Shown here in pieces: positions 1 through 9,270 of a DNA stretch of 64,000 nt (position 1 is its first letter; the number at the start of each line of letters is the position of its first letter). A program made the position numbers and the translations under genes. The stretch spans positions 5,766,001 through 5,830,000 of the forward strand of contig NZ_CP030053.1 in NCBI RefSeq assembly GCF_004114955.1, given 5' to 3'. Under the pieces are notes generated by a model. It saw only the letters and a program-made list of their open reading frames with translations, did not search any database and was not told the DNA's origin. This DNA is from Bradyrhizobium guangzhouense. GTDB taxonomy: Bacteria; Pseudomonadota; Alphaproteobacteria; Rhizobiales; Xanthobacteraceae.

Positions 1-43
1 GACGTTGTTCACGGCGCCTTGGGATCGGGTAAAGAACGTTAAC

Positions 44-883
44 ATGTCGTTAGTGGATCTCGCGCGTACTTGGAAGCTCCTCGTGGTTGTTGGCGATCTC
101 CTGCTCGCGCAAGCCGCGGACGCATGCGATGACGGACCAATGCCAATCGGAGCCGCAGAACTCCAATATACGAAAGTAGCCTTCGATTTCTGTCCTCATA
201 CATCGGACATCGCGCTTGACGGGAAGGGAGCGACCGCACGACTGTACAATGAAACGTGGTGGGACAAGGCCATTCCAGCTCCGTCCCTCTATAGCGAGAG
301 TACAGACGGATCGCTCGCGATCTCGCTAGGAGGGGTGCTGGCTAGCGTCCCGAGGGCAATGGTCGGTGGCTCTTTGCCGCTACTCTCGGGCGATCGAGGA
401 TTCTTTGTCGAATTCGAAACCTCCCTTTCCGACAACGATCCGGATCATTTCTCCGCCGTGTGGTTGATGCCTATCGAGCATAATCAGCGGCAAGAGGATA
501 GTTACCCGCCTGACCCACGCGGTTTCGAGCGCTGGATCGAAATCGATGTGGATGAGAGTGGCTTCGCGCCTGGGCCAATGGGCACAACATTGTCGTGGTC
601 GGGTATTTGGCCAAAATACGAGCGCGTGCGGAGCAATCCGAATCTATACAATGAAAAAATAGACCGCACCGTTCGGCACCGATTTGCAGCTGGATTTAAT
701 CCAGAAAAGCTCACTGTGACGTTCTGGTATGACGATAAAATTCAATATGTGGCCTCTGGTCCTTCCGTACCCGAGATAGCCAGAAAGCAAAACTTTTATA
801 TCATTTTGGACGCGACAACTCACAAGCTAGGACATCCGTACACCCTCTACATACATAGAATTCGCGCCTATGTGCCCGAGTGA
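44..883 (+). CDS. GH16-like secreted glycanase (laminarinase/EPS-depolymerase type)
   Basis: Predicted exported beta-glucanase-like protein of about 279 aa. A hydrophobic N-terminus ending near AQAADA looks like a signal peptide. The EIDVDE stretch at about residues 166-171 matches the E-x-D-x-x-E catalytic motif of glycoside hydrolase family 16, followed by Trp/Tyr-rich strands as in concanavalin-A-like folds. GH16 enzymes in EPS loci (ExoK, ExsH) trim nascent polysaccharide, which fits this locus. The frame is open to the left edge, so a longer N-terminus is possible; the ATG at 44 was chosen because it gives a normal signal peptide. Codon use is AT-richer than in the rest of the window. 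Family assignment is by motif and context only. Confidence 0.6.
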   Translation: MSLVDLARTWKLLVVVGDLLLAQAADACDDGPMPIGAAELQYTKVAFDFCPHTSDIALDGKGATARLYNETWWDKAIPAPSLYSESTDGSLAISLGGVLASVPRAMVGGSLPLLSGDRGFFVEFETSLSDNDPDHFSAVWLMPIEHNQRQEDSYPPDPRGFERWIEIDVDESGFAPGPMGTTLSWSGIWPKYERVRSNPNLYNEKIDRTVRHRFAAGFNPEKLTVTFWYDDKIQYVASGPSVPEIARKQNFYIILDATTHKLGHPYTLYIHRIRAYVPE

Positions 884-932
884 CGAATCCCCTGTGTTCA
901 AGCAAATTCAACACTAAACCCCGGATTTTCTA

Positions 933-2051
933 ATGACATCGACCTCTCAAATCGACGTCGCTCTTGATGTTACGCAAGAATTGCGATCGCCGGGAAAATT
1001 AACGAGCACCCCTTGCATTGAAAAGCGCACAAGATTTATGTCAATTGGTCTTATGCGCTTTATCGCAGCCGGTGGCGTTTTGCTCAGCCATTCCTGGTAT
1101 TACACTAGCGAGCGGCTCTCCCATTCAGATCTTCAATTTCCTGCTGGCGCGCATGGTGTTGACTTGTTCTTCGTCATTAGCGGATTTGTAATGATTGTCT
1201 CCTCCAGACAGTTGATCGGGAAGCCCAATGGTGCGCTAGTTTTTTCCATACGTCGGCTCGTACGCATTGTTCCGCTATATTGGGCCGCAACGACATTTAA
1301 GTTGGCTGTAGCAATACTAACGACGGGATTGGCGTTGCACGTAACAATCAATCCCGTAAACGTCATTTTCTCTTACTTGTTTATCCCTTCGTATAACGGA
1401 CCCTACATAAGCCCAATTCTCCACCCGGGCTGGACACTCAACTATGAGATGATGTTTTATTTCCTTTTTGCGACATCAATACTGATTGGTGCATCTCAAA
1501 TTCTGTTTGTTGGCACGATACTGATTGTCTTCTCAGCACTTTCGTTCTTTGTCGAACCGGGAGCACCGGCCTATACTTTTTATTTCAACACCATTGTGCT
1601 CGAGTTTGCACTCGGGATGCTTATCGCACAATTCCTTGCTGAAACTCGACAACGCCCATTTTGGGGAATTTTACTGACGGCTCTGGGGCTGATACTCTTG
1701 TTTGCATTCAATGCAGATGATTTCTTTGACCCCAATCCGTGGCGCATTTTCTCGTTAGGAATACCTGCCGCGCTGGCGATTATCGGAGCAATTCATTTGG
1801 AGGGATTAATCTCGCCCCGTTATAAAAGGCTTCTTGATATTTTTGCCGATGCCTCCTATGCGCTTTATCTTATTCCCCCAATTACCGCTCCAATCGTCCC
1901 ACTGCTATTTCGGTGGCTAGGTTTCGATTACCCGAGTTTATGCGTATTCTTTACAGCGCTCTTTTGCCTGTTCACCGGCTTCTCAGCTTACTTTTTGTTT
2001 GATCGCCCGATAACTACTTTTTTGCGAGCTAGGCTGGAGCCAAGGACATAA
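933..2051 (+). CDS. Acyltransferase-3 family membrane protein (OafA/ExoZ-like)
   Basis: Integral membrane O-acyltransferase of 372 aa with about ten hydrophobic segments. The N-terminal region has the family pattern RFIAAGGVLLSHSW, whose His is the conserved catalytic-region residue, followed by GVDLFFVISGF, another hallmark of the family. Members acetylate or succinylate sugars of EPS, LPS or Nod factors. It lies 5 bp upstream of the SGNH hydrolase gene, a common partnership in polysaccharide O-acetylation. The ATG at 933 gives about 35 hydrophilic residues before the first helix; an in-frame ATG at 1038 would start right at the core domain and is a real alternative. AT-rich codons suggest import. 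Confidence 0.85.
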   Translation: MTSTSQIDVALDVTQELRSPGKLTSTPCIEKRTRFMSIGLMRFIAAGGVLLSHSWYYTSERLSHSDLQFPAGAHGVDLFFVISGFVMIVSSRQLIGKPNGALVFSIRRLVRIVPLYWAATTFKLAVAILTTGLALHVTINPVNVIFSYLFIPSYNGPYISPILHPGWTLNYEMMFYFLFATSILIGASQILFVGTILIVFSALSFFVEPGAPAYTFYFNTIVLEFALGMLIAQFLAETRQRPFWGILLTALGLILLFAFNADDFFDPNPWRIFSLGIPAALAIIGAIHLEGLISPRYKRLLDIFADASYALYLIPPITAPIVPLLFRWLGFDYPSLCVFFTALFCLFTGFSAYFLFDRPITTFLRARLEPRT

Positions 2052-2056
2052 GAGCG

Positions 2057-2989
2057 ATGCTTGCCCGTCCGAAGCTAGCGCGGCCAGGCTCAACAAGCCT
2101 TAAGCGACTGAATGTCTCCATTCGAGTGCTTGGAATTGTTGTCATAGCCGCCCTGCTCTCCGGCGAGATACTCATTCGTTTGATCGGTCTTTTGGACTTT
2201 CCGCTTTATAGCAAAAGCGAGGAACTCGGCTACATACCGGCCGCTAATCAACGTGGATCTTACCAACATAGGAATGAGTGGGCCTTCAACGATTTGAGTA
2301 TGGGTGTCCGTGAACCATATGATCCACATGGATCGGACCGAAATATCTTCTTGATCGGAGACAGTATTGTACTGGGCGGAAATCCCATACCTCAGCAACT
2401 GAGGCTAGGCTCACTTTTGGCCGCGGACTGTCCTCGCGTCTGGCCCATCTCGGCAGGCAGTTGGGCCTTCTTGAACGAGCTAAGGTACCTCCATCTCCAC
2501 GAGAACTTGCTGGGCGAAGTAACCCGCATCGTATTTGTCTTGAATTCGGCCGACTTCGGAAGCGCGTCGATCTGGTCTTCCGAAGCCACACATCCGACCC
2601 ACTATCCGATGAGCGGCCTACTGTACTTGACACGAAAGTTCTTTTTTCACGAATCCGATGCAAGCGCGACTTCAATTGATAACGACTGGCGGGCTGAGCT
2701 TCGATATCTGCTATCTGTGTACCGCGGCCCTTTAACGCTGGTGCTATATCCGAATAAGGTTGAATCCAAGAACGACACCGTCAGAAAAATGAATTTGGAT
2801 GTTCACATTCCAGAGCTTAGATCAGACCGGATTACGGTTCTTAGTCTCGCTGAAGATCCCAATTGGTCGCCGGACTATTATCGAGATGACATCCACCCAA
2901 CCGCGACCGGGTTGAGAGAGCTTGCAACGTTCATAAGGGCAAACGCTCCCGAATGTGACGAGTTGCAGAGGCACAGTTCTACACCATAA
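2057..2989 (+). CDS. SGNH/GDSL-type esterase or acetyltransferase-like protein
   Basis: 310 aa with one N-terminal membrane anchor (about residues 22-45) and an extracytoplasmic SGNH-hydrolase-like domain. The nucleophile block GDS is at 101-103 and the D-x-x-H catalytic pair is at 277-280 (DDIHPT). Such proteins (compare AlgX/AlgJ and membrane-linked SGNH domains) add or remove acetyl groups on exported polysaccharide. It starts 5 bp after the acyltransferase-3 gene, so the two are probably co-transcribed and act on the same substrate. Substrate and direction of the reaction are inferred. Confidence 0.75.
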   Translation: MLARPKLARPGSTSLKRLNVSIRVLGIVVIAALLSGEILIRLIGLLDFPLYSKSEELGYIPAANQRGSYQHRNEWAFNDLSMGVREPYDPHGSDRNIFLIGDSIVLGGNPIPQQLRLGSLLAADCPRVWPISAGSWAFLNELRYLHLHENLLGEVTRIVFVLNSADFGSASIWSSEATHPTHYPMSGLLYLTRKFFFHESDASATSIDNDWRAELRYLLSVYRGPLTLVLYPNKVESKNDTVRKMNLDVHIPELRSDRITVLSLAEDPNWSPDYYRDDIHPTATGLRELATFIRANAPECDELQRHSSTP

Positions 2990-3017
2990 TCCACCTCCAT
3001 TTTCACTCATCTGGCGA

Positions 3018-3165
3018 TCTGCGTCCAGCTTTTGGAGGGCAGTAGCCTGGTCCGACCATCCGATATCGCCAAAGCTGGCTTCCTCTTCTCCACGAGATCA
3101 CTCTTGCTATGCGATAATATCGTTCTCCGGGTCTCTGTCATCTCGCGCGGAACAAGCGGACGCCT
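3018..3165 (-). pseudogene. Remnant of a second glycosyltransferase C-terminus
   Basis: Read on the minus strand this stretch encodes PLVPREMTETRRTILSHSKS and onward, a clear homologue of PLVPRDMTATLRTILSHSKN at the C-terminus of the GT4 enzyme at 4175-5350. The DNA aligns to about 4185-4333 with a roughly constant offset near 1168 bp. There is no start codon or catalytic region, and the frame decays on both sides. It is best read as the leftover of a duplication or of a replaced glycosyltransferase gene. Confidence 0.75.
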
Positions 3166-3252
3166 CTCAAGCCTCTCTTTCTGATACCGACGCCGTTCCT
3201 TTCCCGCCATTCGTTCTGTCCACTCCTCAGACTCGAGCTCATTGTAGAAGAG

Positions 3253-4032
3253 TCAGTAGAAGGCCGCCGCCGACATATTTCCTGAAGCAAATACGACCTG
3301 ACGCTTCAGCGCGGTAACCTGGCCTTGATGGAATGAGACACCACGCCCCTGCAGCGTCGAGCTGATGTTAGCGACAAGTGCTTTCTCGCCCTCTCGCTCT
3401 GCGTCGTCAACGACGATCAGAAAGCCCTCGTCGGTGTTAAGATGGTCAAGGATGGGCAACGCTCCAAGCCGAGCGAAGGTAAGGTCCGGGCTGCCCCAAC
3501 CCACTGGTCCGTCGATCAGCAATAAGTCTATCTTCGATGGCAAATCGACGTTCGTGAGATCATAGCCGGAGTATTGCAGATCGGCCGTCCTGGTTGCGCG
3601 GAGAGGTACGCATTTGATTTCGTGGGTGACCTTGCCTCCGATATGTGAAGCCCAGAAACGATCATTTTCCATCGTGACGATCGCATCTGTTTTGATCACG
3701 TGTTTTCGCCGCAGAGCATCCAGCAAAAGTGTCGTCTGGCCGGCACCGAGTTCAACGATGCTTCGGATCTCATGTTCTTGAGCGGCGCGCAAAATGAGAT
3801 AAAGGAAGCTGTAATTCGCCGCGCCACCAAGGGGATAGAATGTATTTGGAATCCCAAGTCCGGCCAGATCGCGATCAAAGATTGATTGATATACGGCCTC
3901 GAGCTCAGGTTTCACGCTGGCGCGCAATCCTGAACCTAGACGAACGAGTTGCTGACGAACAAAGCTTGCAACGGTCACAGGGAGGCTCCCACAATGGATC
4001 GAATTGTGGCTCGCCAGATGGGTTTTCGTCAA
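3253..4032 (-). CDS. Class I SAM-dependent methyltransferase-like protein
   Basis: 259 aa. The SAM-binding loop VELGAGQT is at residues 93-100, an acidic strand end (TMENDRFW) follows at the expected distance, and IDLLLIDGPVG resembles the post-I/IV region. The family is common in EPS clusters, where methyl groups decorate sugars, but the substrate cannot be read here. The best start is a TTG at 4032, with AAGGAG about 12 nt upstream; no ATG occurs before the core domain. It sits between the GT remnant and the intact GT4 gene, all on the minus strand. Confidence 0.65.
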   Translation of the reverse strand: MTKTHLASHNSIHCGSLPVTVASFVRQQLVRLGSGLRASVKPELEAVYQSIFDRDLAGLGIPNTFYPLGGAANYSFLYLILRAAQEHEIRSIVELGAGQTTLLLDALRRKHVIKTDAIVTMENDRFWASHIGGKVTHEIKCVPLRATRTADLQYSGYDLTNVDLPSKIDLLLIDGPVGWGSPDLTFARLGALPILDHLNTDEGFLIVVDDAEREGEKALVANISSTLQGRGVSFHQGQVTALKRQVVFASGNMSAAAFY

Positions 4033-4174
4033 GCTATGTGCAACTCCTTCAGCCGCGATGAGCTCGCGCCCCCTTTCAAGGCTGCGCTGCCTCGCATCTG
4101 GATTACCGCTTCCGGATGGCTTACTATTTCAAGCGGCTTCGTCGCCGCCTAAAACGTTGCTGCGAGTTCGTCGA

Positions 4175-5350
4175 TCACCGGTCGAGCTGCATCCACCTGT
4201 GGACGGCGACAGCCTGGTCCAACCATCCAATATAGCCAAAGCCTGGCTTTCCCTTCTGCGCAAGTTCGTTCTTGCTATGCGACAGTATCGTTCGCAGGGT
4301 CGCGGTCATATCCCGCGGGACAAGCGGAAATCCCTCCTTGAAGATCAGTCGCTGGTCGAGCCCTCCCTCGTATTGAGGCAACCACGCGACCCAGCAGGGA
4401 ATACCAAGACAGGTGAATTCGCGGAGGCTTCCGGGGACGCCGCCCTCCGCCGACGACATCAGCACGCCAACGTCGGAGGTCGCGATGATCTCAAGCAGCT
4501 TTCGCTTGTTCGAGACAAACCCGAGCGCGTCGACATAGCTGCGTTTCGGTATCGCGGTCCGGTCGGGACCTACAACGCGAATCTTGATCCGCGCTTGCTC
4601 GACGCCCGACAGGGCGTCCATCGCTTCAATGATCTGCAAGACCCCCTTGCGAGCCGCATCCCTGCCTATGATCGTAAAGACGATCGGACCATCGGGCTCG
4701 ATCGGCCGCCTATCCCGCATCTCGCAGGCGAGCTCGAAATCTGCTCGGGACATGTTCAGCCCGCGCCCCGTCACGTAGATCTTCCTTTCGTCGACACCGT
4801 AACGCTCGATCAGCGTGCTCCGGATGACCTGATCGTAAACAAACACGCGGCGTGCCCGGGCATACAATCTGGTCTCATTCTCGATGAGTTCATCCCGTGC
4901 CTTGGTCGTCAACGTTCTTGCGTATTTGAACTGCTCCAGGAGCTGGAGGTACGTAGCGTCGCGATAGACGTAAATGCGACAACCGTCCGCCGCGTCTATC
5001 GCCCCCCATAGCGAAGGAGCCATCAAGCTGGTGAAGCTGATGATGCTGGTGTCGCTCGTAATGCTGATAGGCTCGCCCCGCAGACTTGCCTCATGATAGT
5101 CCTTCGAAAAGAAGAACGCCGACTTTTCGAACGTTCCGGCCTTCAATCCCCAGCGCAGATAGGTCAACGGGATTTCGGTGATCCTCTTGAGCGGAATTGG
5201 CCGGATCAGCGAGCCGTCAGTATCCCCCACCACCTCTCGCAGGTTCTGCATGAAGTAATATGGCGACCCCGAATAATGAATAGGGTCGCGTGCCGCATAG
5301 ACGTAGATGCGGTCGTGGGATTCGAGGCCAGTATTTACGTCTCCTGCCAT
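4175..5350 (-). CDS. GT4-type glycosyltransferase
   Basis: 391 aa GT-B-fold sugar transferase. The C-terminal half has FTIIGRDAARKG (donor-domain start), then SSAEGGVPGSLREFTCLGIP, the family acidic motif with one extra residue between the two Glu compared with the usual E-x7-E. It probably transfers one sugar to the lipid-linked EPS repeat unit in the cytoplasm. It lies 26 bp downstream of the aldo/keto reductase gene on the same strand. Its last ~45 codons are duplicated, in decayed form, at 3018-3165. Donor and acceptor are unknown. Confidence 0.85.
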   Translation of the reverse strand: MAGDVNTGLESHDRIYVYAARDPIHYSGSPYYFMQNLREVVGDTDGSLIRPIPLKRITEIPLTYLRWGLKAGTFEKSAFFFSKDYHEASLRGEPISITSDTSIISFTSLMAPSLWGAIDAADGCRIYVYRDATYLQLLEQFKYARTLTTKARDELIENETRLYARARRVFVYDQVIRSTLIERYGVDERKIYVTGRGLNMSRADFELACEMRDRRPIEPDGPIVFTIIGRDAARKGVLQIIEAMDALSGVEQARIKIRVVGPDRTAIPKRSYVDALGFVSNKRKLLEIIATSDVGVLMSSAEGGVPGSLREFTCLGIPCWVAWLPQYEGGLDQRLIFKEGFPLVPRDMTATLRTILSHSKNELAQKGKPGFGYIGWLDQAVAVHRWMQLDR

Positions 5351-5376
5351 CGCTCGTTTCTTGTCATTTCCAAATG

Positions 5377-6357
5377 TTAGCGCGAAGCCGCACTATGTGA
5401 CGGATCGATGTCCTGCGAGCCAAGACAGCTACGCAGCGTGCGCAGCACTTCAGCCCCAGCTGCGGTACCGGCATTCTGCGCAAATTTCAGATAGGACGCG
5501 ACCCTGTCCTGCGCCCGCGAACTGAAAAGAACGAGCCCGCGCGGATTTGCCGCAATCGCCGCCAACAGTAGAACCTTTGCGATGTCATCCGAGGATCCGA
5601 TTTCGAGGCTGCAGAGCTCTTGTAGCCGTTGCCTGGCGTGGACATCCATCCGGAGCTTCTCACCGACGGCTTCCATCGCACCCAGGATGCTTCCATGGAA
5701 AATCTGGTAGCGATCAGCAAACAGGTTTTCATCGGACGCAAGGACCGACCAGGGTCGCTGATACACCTCGAAATTTCGACCGGTAGCCCTGATCTGCTTC
5801 ATGCTCTCGACGCTTGTCCCTATTCCCAAACGGCGCACTTTTCCCTGATGAACAAGGCTTTGCAGCTTTTTGAGCAATTCGTCCGAGATGTCCTGCGCTC
5901 GCACCTCATGCAATAGCAGCAGATCGATGTAGTCCGTCTTAAGCTTCGAGAGCGATTTCTCGATCGATCGATCGATGAACGAAGCCGAGAAATCCGTCTG
6001 GATCGCCCCGGAATAAATCCGCTTTGCCGCAAGCTTCGATAGTCCCGGCGTCCATCGGCGCAGCGGGGTTGCGACGAGCCGCAGGAGCTGCCGCCTGGAA
6101 CTCAGCTCGCCGTGAGGAATGCCAACCTTGGTCGCAATGGAGATGTTGTGACGCTCCCCCCGCAAGGCGGCCGCCAGCACCTCCTCCGAGGTACCGTGGC
6201 CATACATCGGGGCCGTATCAAAGTGCCTGATACCGTGGTCATAAGCTAGCCTCAGAAGACGCAGATTGGCTCTCGTCTCGAAGCCACCGGTGATGTGCGA
6301 ACAACCAAAGCCGATCCGTTCCAAAGCCCGTTCCGCCGGGCCAGCCGTCGATGTCAT
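5377..6357 (-). CDS. Aldo/keto reductase
   Basis: 326 aa NADPH-dependent carbonyl reductase with the full catalytic tetrad: Asp47 and Tyr52 in DTAPMYG, Lys77 in ATKVG and His150 in LLLLHEV. The spacing between Lys and His is some 35-40 residues longer than in short AKRs, so there is an insertion around 80-125. The start ATG overlaps the stop of the GMC oxidoreductase gene by 4 nt (ATGA), so the two are translationally coupled. In an EPS operon this suggests reduction of a keto-sugar or of a sugar-derived aldehyde. Substrate is inferred only. Confidence 0.85.
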   Translation of the reverse strand: MTSTAGPAERALERIGFGCSHITGGFETRANLRLLRLAYDHGIRHFDTAPMYGHGTSEEVLAAALRGERHNISIATKVGIPHGELSSRRQLLRLVATPLRRWTPGLSKLAAKRIYSGAIQTDFSASFIDRSIEKSLSKLKTDYIDLLLLHEVRAQDISDELLKKLQSLVHQGKVRRLGIGTSVESMKQIRATGRNFEVYQRPWSVLASDENLFADRYQIFHGSILGAMEAVGEKLRMDVHARQRLQELCSLEIGSSDDIAKVLLLAAIAANPRGLVLFSSRAQDRVASYLKFAQNAGTAAGAEVLRTLRSCLGSQDIDPSHSAASR

Positions 6358-7922
6358 CGTTGCACCTGCCGCGCGATCGCCTCGGCCGTGCGGAGCGCCA
6401 GCGCCATGGCCGTGAAGGTGGGATTGGCAAAGCCTGAGACAGGGAACACTGCGGCGCCCATGACGTACAGGTTATCGCAGCCGAACACACGGCACATCGG
6501 ATCAACAACGCCATCGGATTCCGAGGTGCTCATCCGCGCGCCACCCATGTGATGAAACGTATCCACAAAAGCGGCCAGCAACTCTGGTCCGCCGGCAAGA
6601 ATCTGCTCAGGAATGGTGACTTTCGCGATCCCGCGGCTCTCGAAATAGGTCTTCGCAAACTGGGCTGCGGCTTGGATGGTCTTAACTTCCTTCTCGCTCG
6701 CTACGGCCCAGCTCAGCTGGGGTATCCGCATTCCAAGTTTGTCGCTAGCCTCGGAGAGCGTGACCGTGCTGGTCGGCAGCGGCACCTGCTCCATCATGAC
6801 GCGAAGCTGGATGTTGCCGCTCATCGGCGACCAGATCCGCTGGTTTACGAGATAGTGCCAGGCCATCGGGAAGCCGAGACGGGCAGCCGCCCAGATTTCC
6901 GAGGTTATCCTCTCTGGGTTAGACAAACGCCCTTTCAACAGGCCAGCCAGGAATATCTTCGCATTTTGCACATGCTCCTGCGCCTCGAACTTGACGTGGA
7001 TTGCGGCGCCGAGAAGCTGGTCCTGAAGCTGGCGTGCCTCAGAAAGTCTCAGGCGCGGCTGCAACTTCATGCCTTGCAGGAAGACGTTGTCGAAGAGACC
7101 TCTGAACAGCTTCTTGTCGAGCGGCACAATGCTTGCGATTGTCCCCTCCAAATGGTCCATGAACCCGCGACCAAGCCACGGATTAGCGGCCCACGGCGGG
7201 GCGTGGCCATCCGTGGTTTGATGCTGTAACAGGCGGATCATCTCGACCGTGCCGTTGGCAAGGACAAGAACGCGAGCGGCAACATCGACCGCCTTGGGAC
7301 CGCAGCCGACGGTTACCGCGGTGACTTCGCGGTTCACTCCGATCCGCAGACTCGTGACCGGGGCATTCGTGACAACGGTGATGTTGGCATTGCTTTCAAG
7401 AAAGCGAGCAAAACGAAAGCGGAAGTTCTTCTCGGTCAGCCAGCGCGTGTAGAAGTATTCGAGATCGTCATCACGGTACTCCGGAGGCGTCTGCAGTTGC
7501 TCGATCACCGAGAGATCGTCGCTGAGACCATCGGGCAGACCGAGCAGGCTTTCACATTCGCTGTAGAACGGCTCGATGTCTTCTAGCTGGATGGGCCAAG
7601 CTGCGTCCCCCAGCCACGGACGCCCTGCAAATACAGTATGATCGAAGCGGACCAGCTGCCCACCCCAGAAGTTAGTTGTCCCTCCAAGCGCCCGGAAACG
7701 CCCCTGATGCAACCCCGCATGCTTGCGGCCACGCGACACCGCCGCATGAAAGATTGCCTGAGAGTCTTGATCCAGCTGCTCCGGTCCGGCCTCCAGAACC
7801 AGGACCCTGATATTCCGGGACGCCAAGTACACCGCCGCGAGGAGGCCGACCGCTCCGCCGCCTATGATGACAACTTCGGGCGAGAGCCGCGCTAGGTCGA
7901 TCTGATCAATTGATAATATCAC
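6354..7922 (-). CDS. GMC-family FAD-dependent oxidoreductase
   Basis: 522 aa. It has an N-terminal Rossmann FAD site VVIIGGGAVGLLAA (about 17-30), Glu at the end of strand two (LVLEAGPE), and the C-terminal GMC substrate/flavin region with FHHMGGARM and FPVSGFANPTFTAMAL. GMC enzymes oxidise alcohols of sugars, choline or cholesterol. The GTG start at 7922 directly follows the stop of the flippase gene, and the 3' end overlaps the aldo/keto reductase gene. An oxidase-reductase pair next to a flippase hints at redox editing of a lipid-linked sugar. No signal peptide, so probably cytoplasmic. Confidence 0.85.
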   Translation of the reverse strand: MILSIDQIDLARLSPEVVIIGGGAVGLLAAVYLASRNIRVLVLEAGPEQLDQDSQAIFHAAVSRGRKHAGLHQGRFRALGGTTNFWGGQLVRFDHTVFAGRPWLGDAAWPIQLEDIEPFYSECESLLGLPDGLSDDLSVIEQLQTPPEYRDDDLEYFYTRWLTEKNFRFRFARFLESNANITVVTNAPVTSLRIGVNREVTAVTVGCGPKAVDVAARVLVLANGTVEMIRLLQHQTTDGHAPPWAANPWLGRGFMDHLEGTIASIVPLDKKLFRGLFDNVFLQGMKLQPRLRLSEARQLQDQLLGAAIHVKFEAQEHVQNAKIFLAGLLKGRLSNPERITSEIWAAARLGFPMAWHYLVNQRIWSPMSGNIQLRVMMEQVPLPTSTVTLSEASDKLGMRIPQLSWAVASEKEVKTIQAAAQFAKTYFESRGIAKVTIPEQILAGGPELLAAFVDTFHHMGGARMSTSESDGVVDPMCRVFGCDNLYVMGAAVFPVSGFANPTFTAMALALRTAEAIARQVQR

Positions 7923-9221
7923 TTAGCGAACCATCGGCCATAGTTGATATCGCACCCGACTGGGCCGATCATTCAGCGCAGCGAAAGAGAGCAGTGTAGC
8001 CAGCTCAAGCCCGATCAGGGTAACGGCAATCCCGTTAAGTCCGAATAGTTTGGAAGCCGGCCATGCCATTGGGGTAATCACGCACGTCACGATGACTACC
8101 GCCAAACCAAACCTGACATGCCGGTTGATGGACACCAGGAGGTTTGCAGAGAAGGCCCAGCAGCCATGAAACAAAGCGCCGACGGCAATCAGCCATACGA
8201 ACGTCGACGGTGGATCGAGATGGCCGCGCGTCCAGAAACCCACAAAATCCCGGCCAAAAACTCCAAATAAGACGCAGCCCGGAAGCAGTAGAACCAGCAG
8301 CAACAGCCGCATAATCCGGTCGATGACGTCGCGGGAGCGTTGGTTGTTGACGGCGACGCTGGCGGAATAGATCGGCATGGCAGCGCGGCTGAAAATGCCG
8401 ACGAGTTGAATGACCACCCGGCTGGCCGTACGCACTGTGGCCAAAACAGCAGCGGCTCCTGGACCTAAAGTAGTTCCCGCGATCCAAATCATACCTTGAA
8501 AATTCAACGCGAGTGCGACTGGCATAGCCATGGCAGCAAGGGCCGGCGCGAACAATTGGCGGAAAGTGCTCCAATCAAACGCATCGAAGCCCCAGCGCAA
8601 CCATCTCATCCGTCGGAAGATCAAGAAGATCAAATACGCGATGTTCCCCACGCGGATGCAGACATAAATAAGCGCGCAAACGAAAAACGTTTTGCCCTCA
8701 TAGGCAGCCCACAGAATCGCCACACCTTCGAGGAACTGAATGGCATCGTAGACTAGGGTGGATTCGGCGTAGTGTTGGCCAGCTCTCAAAGAGGCGAGGA
8801 ACAACCTTGAGAGTATGAGTAACGACGAATAACAAACGACGAGATAGAGCGCCGCCAGAGCATCCGCATCCAGCCGCACACGCCCAATCTCGAAATGATC
8901 AAGGTAGAGAACCGGGGTCGCAGTTACGACAAGACCCACACAAACCAGTAACGTCATTGCCAATATGGTTTGAAAGATCCGTGTAGCCTCACGCCGTTGC
9001 CCCCTGGCGATCTCCATCGTCATCTGCGATGCTGCGGCATCGGCAAATCCCAGATCAGCAACTGCAAGCAGCGTTGGGAGCGAGGTAATGAAAAGCCACT
9101 CGCCATACCGATCGCTACCCCACCAAGCCAACAGAGCAGGCGGCAAGAGCAGCTGACCGATGATGCGCCAGAAGATGCTGCCGGCGCTGGCAATATTATT
9201 AGCCAGCATCTCCTTCTTCAT
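7923..9221 (-). CDS. Wzx-type polysaccharide flippase
   Basis: 432 aa with about twelve hydrophobic helices and the MVF/MOP-type start KKEMLANNIASAGSIFWRII. It contains VADLGFADAAASQM, typical of Wzx proteins. It would move undecaprenyl-linked repeat units across the inner membrane for the Wzy-like polymerase at 13927-15402. The gene is directly followed by the GMC oxidoreductase (stop TAA then GTG). Sugar specificity cannot be read. Confidence 0.85.
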   Translation of the reverse strand: MKKEMLANNIASAGSIFWRIIGQLLLPPALLAWWGSDRYGEWLFITSLPTLLAVADLGFADAAASQMTMEIARGQRREATRIFQTILAMTLLVCVGLVVTATPVLYLDHFEIGRVRLDADALAALYLVVCYSSLLILSRLFLASLRAGQHYAESTLVYDAIQFLEGVAILWAAYEGKTFFVCALIYVCIRVGNIAYLIFLIFRRMRWLRWGFDAFDWSTFRQLFAPALAAMAMPVALALNFQGMIWIAGTTLGPGAAAVLATVRTASRVVIQLVGIFSRAAMPIYSASVAVNNQRSRDVIDRIMRLLLLVLLLPGCVLFGVFGRDFVGFWTRGHLDPPSTFVWLIAVGALFHGCWAFSANLLVSINRHVRFGLAVVIVTCVITPMAWPASKLFGLNGIAVTLIGLELATLLSFAALNDRPSRVRYQLWPMVR

Positions 9222-9270
9222 GACCGCTTCTCACTTACCGTCATAAAAACTGACTCAGATCTCACGCGTG

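Noticed and set aside
9222..9270. Missing gene between the flippase and the small exported protein
   Set aside because: Only 49 bp; no room for a gene and no structure of note.
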